A stretch of DNA of 64,000 nucleotides, taken from assembly GCA_009837885.1 (NCBI GenBank), contig VXSP01000045.1, forward strand, positions 411,544-475,543, written 5' to 3'. Under the pieces are notes generated by a model. That model saw nothing but the letters and a program-made list of their open reading frames with translations. It searched no databases and was not told the DNA's origin. How positions within the stretch are numbered: position 1 is the stretch's first letter; every line of letters begins with the position of its first letter. The position numbers and the translations under genes were made by a program. Of the stretch, positions 26,366 to 32,858 are shown piece after piece. The stretch is from Holophagales bacterium. GTDB taxonomy: Bacteria; Acidobacteriota; Thermoanaerobaculia; Multivoradales; Multivoraceae.

Positions 26366-26371
26366 TAACAT
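26366..26371 (+). promoter_or_regulatory. Candidate -10 hexamer before CoA-binding protein
   Basis: TAACAT ends 7 nt before the GTG start at 26379, with no ribosome-binding site in between. Confidence 0.4.
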
Positions 26372-26378
26372 CCGGGCC

Positions 26379-26903
26379 GTGGCCTGCGGCCTCCGCTACA
26401 GCGACGTCCTGATCGCCGGCATCCTCCGCCGGGTGCGCACGATCGCGATGGTCGGGGCATCCCCGAACTGGAAGCGGCCCTCGAACTTCGCGATGAAGTA
26501 CCTGCAGGAGAAGGGTTACCGAGTGATTCCGGTGAATCCGCGGGCGGCGGCGGCGGGAGCGTCGATCCTGGGCGAGCGGGCCCGCGCCTCCCTGGCGGAG
26601 GTGCCGGCGCCGGTCGAGATGGTCGACGTCTTCCGCGGCTCGGACGCGGCGCTGGAGATCACGAGGGAGGCCATCCGGCTGCGGGTGGAGAAGGGTTTCG
26701 AGGTGGTCTGGATGCAGCTCGGCGTGCGCAACGACGAGGCCGCCGCCGAGGCGGAAGCCGCCGGGCTTACCGTGATCATGAACCGCTGCCCGAAGATCGA
26801 GTACGGCCGCCTGTGGGGCGAACTGGGCTGGGGCGGGTTCGACCGCGGCGTGATCAGCAGCCGCTGGCCGCGGCCGGTGAAGCGGGACGAACGCGCGGGG
26901 TGA
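26379..26903 (+). CDS. CoA-binding domain protein (YccU-like)
   Basis: The 174-residue protein contains RTIAMVGASPNWKRPSNFAM and GYRVIPVNPRAAAAGASILG. VEMVDVFRGSDAALEITREA and FEVVWMQLGVRNDEAAAEAE, with MNRCPKIEYGRLWGELGW, complete the CoA_binding_2 fold. Such proteins bind CoA or derivatives through a Rossmann fold, and the cellular role is not settled. GTG 26379 is chosen since it is close to a -10-like hexamer. Alternatives are few. Confidence 0.85.
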   Translation: MACGLRYSDVLIAGILRRVRTIAMVGASPNWKRPSNFAMKYLQEKGYRVIPVNPRAAAAGASILGERARASLAEVPAPVEMVDVFRGSDAALEITREAIRLRVEKGFEVVWMQLGVRNDEAAAEAEAAGLTVIMNRCPKIEYGRLWGELGWGGFDRGVISSRWPRPVKRDERAG

Positions 26904-26922
26904 CGAGCACCCTCGGGCGGCG

Positions 26923-26928
26923 TAGACT
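26923..26928 (+). promoter_or_regulatory. Candidate -10 hexamer for metY leader
   Basis: TAGACT ends 8 nt before the ATG at 26937. The same TAGACT plus CGCCG context recurs before the hyuB start at 57263. Confidence 0.4.
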
Positions 26929-26936
26929 CCGCCGCC

Positions 26937-26999
26937 ATGAGTAACGAAGCGCAGGATGCGCAAGAGACCCGCAGGATGAGCAAGGGACCCGCAGGATGA
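26937..26999 (+). CDS. Possible 20-residue leader peptide before metY
   Basis: ATG 26937 opens MSNEAQDAQETRRMSKGPAG. Its TGA (26997-26999) overlaps the metY start (ATGA). A local duplication of GACCCGCAGGATGA (starts about 26965 and 26986) makes two near-identical ATG contexts. It may be a coupled upstream ORF or simply an unused frame. No methionine or cysteine run supports attenuation. Confidence 0.35.
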   Translation: MSNEAQDAQETRRMSKGPAG

Positions 27000-28309
27000 C
27001 CGAAGAAACACCAGCCCCGGAGGGCGGCACCGCTTCCGACTGGGGCTTCGAGACCCGGATGATTCATGCTGGCGCCGGTCCCGATCCGGTCTCGGGATCG
27101 CGCCAGATCCCGATTCACCAGACATCGGCCTATGCGTTCCACGACGTCGACCACGCGGCGTCCCTGTTCAATCTCCAGACCTTCGGCTTCATCTACTCGC
27201 GTCTCGGCAATCCGACCGTCGCCTCGCTGGAGCAGCGCATCGCCAGCCTGGAAGGCGGGTGCGGGGCGACTTGCGCCGCCTCGGGCCATGCCGCCCAGGT
27301 CCTGGCCTTCTTTCCGCTGATCGAAGCCGGAGAGCGGTTCGCGGCGTCGAACAAGCTCTACGGCGGGTCGGTCACGCAGTTCAGCCGGACCTTTCCGAAG
27401 TTCGACTGGCATTGCGACTTCGTCGACACGGAGGACCTTTCCGCGGTCGAGGCCGTACTGGCTCAGGGTGCCAAGGCTCTGTTCGTGGAGAGCCTGGCCA
27501 ACCCCGGTGGCGTGGTCACCGACCTGGAGACCCTGGCCGGCCTCACCCGGGCCGCGGGCGCCCTGTTGATCGTCGACAACACGCTCGCAACGCCCTGGCT
27601 CTGCCGACCGTTCGAGTGGGGCGCCGATCTGATCGTCCATTCGGCGACGAAGTTCCTGTCCGGTAACGGCACCGTGATCGGCGGCGCTGTGGTGGATAGC
27701 GGTCGCTTCGACTGGTCGGCGTCGGGGCGCTTTCCGGGCCTCTCGGAGCCCGAGCCCGCCTACCACGGCCTCAAGTTCAGCGAGACGTTCGGCGAACTGG
27801 CCTTCACGGTCCATTCGCACGCGGTCGGTCTGCGCGACCTGGGGGCCTCGATGGCGCCGATGAACGCCTTTCTCACGTTGCTCGGGACGGAGACCCTCGC
27901 CCTGCGCATGGAACGCCACTGCCGGAACGCCCTGGCGGTCGCCGAGTGGCTGACGGAGCACCCGAAGGTCCAGTGGGTGTCCTATGCCGGTTTGCCGACC
28001 AGTCCGTACCGCGAACTGGCGGAGAAGTACCTCCCGAACGGGGCCGGCGCCGTGTTCACGTTCGGAGTGCGCGGCGGCTACGAGGCGGGCGTCCGGGTCG
28101 TCGAGAAGTGCGAGCTGTTCTCCCACTTGGCGAACATCGGCGATGCCCGCTCGTTGATCATCCATCCGGCGTCGACGACCCATCGGCAGCTAACGGATGA
28201 ACAGCGCGCGGCCGCCGGCGCCGGTCCGGAGGTCGTGCGGCTCTCGATCGGTCTGGAGACGGTGGACGACCTCGTCCGGGATCTGGACAACGCTCTGGCT
28301 GCGGCCTAG
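26996..28309 (+). CDS. metY: O-acetylhomoserine sulfhydrylase-like PLP enzyme
   Basis: The 437-residue protein is of the Cys/Met metabolism PLP family. WGFETRMIHAGAGPDPVSGS opens it, IYSRLGNPTVASLEQRIASL follows, and LIVHSATKFLSGNGTVIGG holds the Schiff-base Lys. The C-terminus NIGDARSLIIHPASTTHRQL fits MetY/MetZ-type enzymes. It would make homocysteine from O-acetylhomoserine and sulfide, which fits the sulfate-reduction genes downstream. A cystathionine-type role cannot be excluded. The length is typical of MetY. Confidence 0.9.
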   Translation: MTEETPAPEGGTASDWGFETRMIHAGAGPDPVSGSRQIPIHQTSAYAFHDVDHAASLFNLQTFGFIYSRLGNPTVASLEQRIASLEGGCGATCAASGHAAQVLAFFPLIEAGERFAASNKLYGGSVTQFSRTFPKFDWHCDFVDTEDLSAVEAVLAQGAKALFVESLANPGGVVTDLETLAGLTRAAGALLIVDNTLATPWLCRPFEWGADLIVHSATKFLSGNGTVIGGAVVDSGRFDWSASGRFPGLSEPEPAYHGLKFSETFGELAFTVHSHAVGLRDLGASMAPMNAFLTLLGTETLALRMERHCRNALAVAEWLTEHPKVQWVSYAGLPTSPYRELAEKYLPNGAGAVFTFGVRGGYEAGVRVVEKCELFSHLANIGDARSLIIHPASTTHRQLTDEQRAAAGAGPEVVRLSIGLETVDDLVRDLDNALAAA

Positions 28310-28356
28310 GGCTGTCCGCGAGCGACGTTTTCCGGTCCCAGGCCCTGCTCCGACCA

Positions 28357-28362
28357 TAGGAT
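28357..28362 (+). promoter_or_regulatory. Candidate -10 hexamer before class V aminotransferase
   Basis: TAGGAT ends 9 nt before the GTG start at 28372, without a Shine-Dalgarno sequence. Confidence 0.35.
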
Positions 28363-28371
28363 GGCCGCTCC

Positions 28372-29529
28372 GTGCTCTCTTGCCAGCGCTATCGGTTCCA
28401 GTTGCCGCCGCACCTTCACTACCTGAACTGCGCCTACATGGCGCCCCTCGCTCGGGAGGTCGAAGAGGCGGGCCTGCGCGGAATGGCGCGCCGGAGGGAC
28501 CCGTCGAAGATCGTCAACGATGACTTCTTCGTCGAGGTGGACGCGCTAAGGGAGCGGTTCGCCCGGCTCATCGGAAGTTCCGACCCGCGGCGGGTGGCGA
28601 TCATCCCGGCTGTGTCCTACGGCATCGCCACCGCCGCCCGAAACGTGCCGGTCGAGAGTGGCCAGAACATCGTCATCCTGGGCGAGCAGTTTCCGAGCAA
28701 CGTCTACGCCTGGATGCGGAAGGCGAGGGAAAGTGGTGCGGAGCTGCGTGTCGTCGAGCGAACCGCGAGCGGCAGGCCGACGCCGGGCGCCTCGTGGAAC
28801 AGGCGGCTGCTCAGGGCGATCGACCGCAACACGGCGGTGGTAGCGACGCCGATCGTCCACTGGGCGGACGGCACCCGCTTCAATGTCGCTGCGATCGGCC
28901 GACGTGCTCGTGCGATGGGCGCGGTCTTCGTGATCGACGGCACGCAGTCGATCGGAGCCATGCCGTTCGACGTGGAGAAGGTGGCGCCCGACGCGCTCGT
29001 CGTCGCCGCCTACAAGACCCTGTTCGGCCCGTACCAGAGCGGTCTGGCCTGGTTCGGCGAACGCTTCGATGGCGGCGAGCCGCTGGAGGAGCCCTGGGCC
29101 GGGCGCGAGGGCAGTTCCCGCTTCGTGGCGGGACAGATCGACTACGTCGAGTCCTATCGACCAGGTGCGGCGCGCTATGACGTGGGAGAGCGGAGCAACC
29201 AGATTCAGGTGCCGATGCTGAACACCGCGCTCGACATGGTGCTCGAGTGGGGGCCGGACCGCGTCCAGGAGTACTGCGCGAACCTGCTCGAGCCGTTCGA
29301 GGAGGTCTTCCGGGAGGCCGGCTTCGAATTGGAGGACCGCGCGTGGCGGGGCGCGCACCTGTTCGGTCTCCGCTCCAGCCGTGGTCTCGACATGGACAAG
29401 CTGGCGGAGGCCTTGCAGCGGGATGGGGTGTACGTGTCGGTTCGAGGCACGGCTATTCGAGTGTCGCCACAGGTCTACAACGACCGCGCGGACCTTGACG
29501 CGCTGGCAGCCACGCTCCGGTCTCTCTGA
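28372..29529 (+). CDS. Class V aminotransferase (cysteine desulfurase-like fold)
   Basis: The 385-residue PLP enzyme shows LHYLNCAYMAPLAREVEEAG and RVAIIPAVSYGIATAARNVP. WADGTRFNVAAIG, FVIDGTQSIGAMPFDVEKVA and the Lys in VVAAYKTLFGPYQSG follow. The family includes cysteine desulfurases, selenocysteine lyases and isopenicillin N epimerase-like proteins. I see no conserved Cys loop that would settle desulfurase activity. Its place between metY and the APS reductase suggests a sulfur-related role, as inference. Confidence 0.85.
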   Translation: MLSCQRYRFQLPPHLHYLNCAYMAPLAREVEEAGLRGMARRRDPSKIVNDDFFVEVDALRERFARLIGSSDPRRVAIIPAVSYGIATAARNVPVESGQNIVILGEQFPSNVYAWMRKARESGAELRVVERTASGRPTPGASWNRRLLRAIDRNTAVVATPIVHWADGTRFNVAAIGRRARAMGAVFVIDGTQSIGAMPFDVEKVAPDALVVAAYKTLFGPYQSGLAWFGERFDGGEPLEEPWAGREGSSRFVAGQIDYVESYRPGAARYDVGERSNQIQVPMLNTALDMVLEWGPDRVQEYCANLLEPFEEVFREAGFELEDRAWRGAHLFGLRSSRGLDMDKLAEALQRDGVYVSVRGTAIRVSPQVYNDRADLDALAATLRSL

Positions 29530-29568
29530 CCGCGCGGCCGCGGAGCGGGCGCCAGGCGGGCGTCTCGT

Positions 29569-29616
29569 GCCATCCGTGCGCTCGATGACTCGCGGCCGGA
29601 CGGGTTCACGGATGGC
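29569..29616. other. Perfect 10-bp inverted repeat upstream of cysH
   Basis: GCCATCCGTG (29569-29578) and CACGGATGGC (29607-29616) are exact reverse complements with a 28-nt loop. It could be a terminator hairpin for the aminotransferase gene or a regulatory structure. The loop side contains a 19-mer also found at 17449. Confidence 0.45.
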
Positions 29617-29654
29617 GTGAATCACGGCACCGGGTGTCCTTTGCAACCCTGAGA

Positions 29655-29681
29655 CATTTGTGATCGTATTTGTCACAAATG
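29655..29681. promoter_or_regulatory. Dyad operator spanning the cysH start codon
   Basis: CATTTGTGA-N9-TCACAAATG is a perfect 9-bp inverted repeat whose last three bases are the ATG of cysH. The 9-nt centre includes TATTTG, which sits 6 nt before the ATG as a -10 would on a leaderless mRNA; TTGCAA at 29641-29646 is a loose -35 candidate. It stands out as AT-rich. A repressor here would block RNA polymerase directly. Confidence 0.6.
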
Positions 29682-30485
29682 AGCGAGCAGACCAGCCAGG
29701 ATGCCGCGACTGGGCCTGAGTGGGGCGGTGCCGTCCTGGAGTTCCCGGGCCCGGCCGCCGACGGCGATCTCTGCGTCCTCGGCTGGGCGATGGAACTGGA
29801 GCTCGCGACGCCGGAGCAGGTGCTGCGCTGGGCTCACGGGCGGTGGGGAAGCGAACTGACACTGGCGACCTCGTTCCAGGCGGAAGGCATGGTGCTCCTC
29901 CACATGTGTCATCAGCTCGGTCTGCCGGTCCGGATCGTGACGCTCGACACGGGCCGACTGCCGGAGGAGACCTTTCGGCACATCGAGCACGTGCGGCTGC
30001 ACTACGGCGTGGAGGTGGAGATGCTGGCGCCGCGCGCCTCGGACGTGGCGCGCCTGGTCAAACGGGAGGGACCGAACCTCTTCTACACGTCTGTCGCGGG
30101 CCGGCAACGTTGCTGCAATGTGCGCAAGGTGGAGCCGATGCGCCGGGCCCTGGCGCGAACCCCCGCCTGGCTGAGCGGCCTGCGGCGGGATCAGACGCCG
30201 ACGCGCGATGTCCTGAACAAGGTCGAGGTCGACCGGGTGACGAGGACGAAGGGGCGCCTGGTCAAGGTCTGCCCGCTCCTCGACTGGACGGAGGACGAGG
30301 TCTGGGCCTACATTCATGAGCACGGAGTGCCCTACCACCCGCTCTACGACCAGGGCTACCGGACGATCGGCTGCGCGCCGTGCACTCGCCCATCGCGCCC
30401 CGGTGAAGGCGCCCGCAGCGGCCGCTGGTGGTGGGAATCCCACACCGGCAAGGAATGCGGCCTACACGTGCTGCAGCCGCGTTGA
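29679..30485 (+). CDS. cysH: Assimilatory adenylyl-sulfate (APS) reductase
   Basis: The 268-residue protein contains LTLATSFQAEGMVLLHMCHQ (nucleotide-binding loop), RQRCCNVRKVEPMRRAL, SGLRRDQTPTR, YRTIGCAPCTRPSRPGEGAR and the C-terminal GKECGLH with the catalytic Cys. The CC...CxxC pairs indicate a 4Fe-4S cluster, so APS and not PAPS is the probable substrate. It reduces APS to sulfite with thioredoxin in the cytoplasm. ATG 29679 is preferred over the TTG nine bases earlier because the operator ends exactly there. It is coupled to the siroheme genes by TTGA overlap. Confidence 0.93.
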   Translation: MSEQTSQDAATGPEWGGAVLEFPGPAADGDLCVLGWAMELELATPEQVLRWAHGRWGSELTLATSFQAEGMVLLHMCHQLGLPVRIVTLDTGRLPEETFRHIEHVRLHYGVEVEMLAPRASDVARLVKREGPNLFYTSVAGRQRCCNVRKVEPMRRALARTPAWLSGLRRDQTPTRDVLNKVEVDRVTRTKGRLVKVCPLLDWTEDEVWAYIHEHGVPYHPLYDQGYRTIGCAPCTRPSRPGEGARSGRWWWESHTGKECGLHVLQPR

Positions 30486-31153
30486 GCGGCGACGCTCGGC
30501 CGCCCGCCTACTACCCGGTCTACCTCTCGCTCGCCGAGAGGCTGGTCGTCGTCAAGGGCGGCGGCCCCGTGGCGGAACGGCGGGTTGCCGGCCTGCTGCG
30601 CTGCGGAGCGCGGGTGCGCGTGGTCGCTCCCGAGCTGACCCTGGAGCTTGAGCAACGGGCTCAGGACGGAGAGATCGAGCACCTGGCCCGGCCGTACCGG
30701 ACAGGCGACCTCGAAGGCGCGGCACTGGCTCTGGCGGAGCCCGGCGAGCCGGCGTCGGTCGCGTCCTTCTTCGCCGAGGCGGAGCGGCTCGGCATCTTCG
30801 TCAACGTCGAGGACGAACTCGAGCACTGCAGTTTCATCATGCCGGCGCTCGTCCGTCGGGGTGACCTGGTCGTCGCGATCTCGACCTCCGGCCGCGCTCC
30901 GGCGCTGGCAGTGCGTCTCCGCGAGCGGCTCGAGCGGGAGCTGGGGCCCGAGTACGGGGCGCTGCTCGAACTGGCCGGCCGTCTACGGGCGCCCCTGGCG
31001 CGGGCGGTGCCCGGGTTCGAGGAGCGGCGCCGACGCTGGTACGAACTGGTCGACTCGGACGTCCTGGTCCTGTTCCGCGAAGGCAGGGCCGCCGAAGCCC
31101 GCGAGCGGGCGGAGCAGATCATGGGCGTCGCCGCCGAGGAGCCGGTACGGTGA
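30482..31153 (+). CDS. cysG: Siroheme synthase N-terminal domain protein (precorrin-2 dehydrogenase)
   Basis: The 223-residue protein contains YYPVYLSLAERLVVVKGGGP and VAERRVAGLLRCGARVRVVA for NAD binding. FVNVEDELEHCSFIMPALVRRGDLVVAISTSG in the middle is the usual ferrochelatase/dehydrogenase block. The methyltransferase half is a separate gene next door. It would oxidise precorrin-2 to sirohydrochlorin and perhaps insert iron, making siroheme for sulfite reductase. The TTG start overlaps the cysH stop, and the stop overlaps the next start (GTGA). Confidence 0.9.
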   Translation: MSGDARPPAYYPVYLSLAERLVVVKGGGPVAERRVAGLLRCGARVRVVAPELTLELEQRAQDGEIEHLARPYRTGDLEGAALALAEPGEPASVASFFAEAERLGIFVNVEDELEHCSFIMPALVRRGDLVVAISTSGRAPALAVRLRERLERELGPEYGALLELAGRLRAPLARAVPGFEERRRRWYELVDSDVLVLFREGRAAEARERAEQIMGVAAEEPVR

Positions 31154-31893
31154 GGGGCTCCGGACGGGTGACGCTGATCGGCGCCGGGCCGGGCGACCCG
31201 GACCTGATCACGGTCCTGGGCCTGAAGCGGCTGCGGGGCGCCGATGTCGTGCTGCACGACCGGCTCGCGGCACCGGAGCTTCTGTCCGAAGCGAAGGCGG
31301 GTGCCGAGATCGTCGACGTCGGCAAGCGCCCCGGCGACGATGTCCAGGCTCGGCAGCGCCGGATCGAGATGTTGATGATCGAACGGGCGCTCGACGGCGC
31401 TCACGTGGTCCGGCTCAAGGGAGGCGATCCGATCGTCTTCGGCCGCGCCGGGGAGGAGATCGAAGCCTGCGCCGCCGCCGGCGTGCCGTGCGAGGTGGTT
31501 CCCGGCGTGAGCAGCATCGTGGCCGCGCCGGCGGTCGCCGGCATCCCGTTGACTCATCGCGGGGTCTCGCTTGGCTTTGCCGTCGTGTCGGCGCGGAACG
31601 CCGACGGTGGCGAACCGGACTGGGCCGGTCTGTCCGGCGCCGACACGGTCGTCGTCCTGATGCCGGCGCGGCGGCTGGAGCGCATCGGCCGGGGGCTGAT
31701 CGCCGCGGGACGGCGACCCGCGACGCCGGTGGCAGTCGTCGAGCGGGCGACTACGACCGAACAGAGGACGGTACGCTGCACCCTCCAGACATTGGCAGCT
31801 GGACTGCACTCAGGCCGGATCAAGCCGCCCTGCGTCGTCATCGTCGGCGAGGTGGCGGCCCGCCGGTCTCCGCTCCCTCGAAGAGACGGATGA
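31150..31893 (+). CDS. cobA: Uroporphyrinogen-III C-methyltransferase (SUMT)
   Basis: The 247-residue protein starts RVTLIGAGPGDPDLITVLGL and continues with ADVVLHDRLAAPELLSEAKA, HVVRLKGGDPIVFGRAGEEI and EVVPGVSSIVAAPAVAGIPLTHRG, all SUMT signatures. It methylates uroporphyrinogen III twice with SAM to give precorrin-2, which the preceding gene product uses. The last 56 bp overlap the convergent TRAP substrate-binding gene. The GTG start overlaps the upstream stop. Confidence 0.94.
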   Translation: MRGSGRVTLIGAGPGDPDLITVLGLKRLRGADVVLHDRLAAPELLSEAKAGAEIVDVGKRPGDDVQARQRRIEMLMIERALDGAHVVRLKGGDPIVFGRAGEEIEACAAAGVPCEVVPGVSSIVAAPAVAGIPLTHRGVSLGFAVVSARNADGGEPDWAGLSGADTVVVLMPARRLERIGRGLIAAGRRPATPVAVVERATTTEQRTVRCTLQTLAAGLHSGRIKPPCVVIVGEVAARRSPLPRRDG

Positions 31894-32857
31894 TCTCGCC
31901 AGCCGTCGTGTCTCCCACCTGGCGGGCGAGGCCGGCTTCGCGCACGGAGGCAATGGCCCGCTCGAACCGGCGCTTCTCGCTTTCCGGAAGATCGATGATC
32001 TCGACGCCGGCCTCCTCCGCCAGGCGCAGCCCCTCGGCGCCGGCGCGCTCGTACGCGATGGCCCCGGCCATCGACAGGGAGACATCCGCGGCTTCGTCGA
32101 CCCAACGCCGCGCTTCGGGAGAGAGGCCGTCGTACACCTCCTGATTCATCAGCAGGACGAACGGCAACCCGGACGCGGGAAGCCAGGTGGTCAGGTAGCC
32201 GGCCGGCTCGTGAAGCTGGAAGGTGACGATCCCGGAGGGCGAGAGGGCGACGCCGTCGATGACGCCCGTCGCCAGACTCTGGTGGATGACGGGACCGGGT
32301 TGCATGACCGCGCTGGCGCCGAGCGCTTCGATGAACGGGATGGCGCTCCGGGTCGAAACCCGGATCTTGAGCCCGCGCATGTCCTCCAGCGTCCGTACCG
32401 GTACGTTGCGTGTGAGGAGCACCGGGGCGGCGTTGGACCAGAGCGCCAGGACCCGCGCCTGGTACTCAGGCTCCAGTACCTGTCGGGCGCGCAGCATCGC
32501 CTCGGTGCAGTCTCTCGTCGTCTTGCAGATGCCGGGGTAGGCGATCAGGTCGGTCTTCGGAAAGACGTCGGCGGTGTAGGCGGGAATGGCGAGGGCGATA
32601 TCGGCCACGCCGCCCAGCAGAATGGAGTACTGCGCCGGCGCCGACGAGTTGAGGGCGCCCGCGGGAAATTGCCTGACGGTCAGCGTGCCGCCCGAAAGCT
32701 CCGCGAGATCTTGCGCGAACGGCGTGAACACGGCCTCCTCCAGCGGGTGGTCCGCCGGCAGAAAGTGCGCCAGCGACAACTCCCTGACGTCGGAGGCCGG
32801 CCGGCAGCCGCAGGCGAGCAGCAGTCCGAGGACCAGGATCCAACCGGGCTTCGCCAC
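31838..32857 (-). CDS. dctP: TRAP transporter substrate-binding lipoprotein (DctP family)
   Basis: The 339-residue protein has a lipoprotein signal (MAKPGWILVLGLLLACGC). The DctP/TAXI-like fold then shows LSLAHFLPADHPLEEAVFTP, LKIRVSTRSAIPFIEALGAS and GVIDGVALSPSGIVTFQLHE. The Arg in KIRVS is where DctP proteins usually bind the carboxylate. It captures a substrate, probably an organic acid, for the DctQM channel. It starts with GTG 1 bp after the NCS2 permease stop. Its 3' end overlaps cobA. Confidence 0.9.
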   Translation of the reverse strand: MAKPGWILVLGLLLACGCRPASDVRELSLAHFLPADHPLEEAVFTPFAQDLAELSGGTLTVRQFPAGALNSSAPAQYSILLGGVADIALAIPAYTADVFPKTDLIAYPGICKTTRDCTEAMLRARQVLEPEYQARVLALWSNAAPVLLTRNVPVRTLEDMRGLKIRVSTRSAIPFIEALGASAVMQPGPVIHQSLATGVIDGVALSPSGIVTFQLHEPAGYLTTWLPASGLPFVLLMNQEVYDGLSPEARRWVDEAADVSLSMAGAIAYERAGAEGLRLAEEAGVEIIDLPESEKRRFERAIASVREAGLARQVGDTTAGEIIRLFEGAETGGPPPRRR

Positions 32858-32858
32858 T

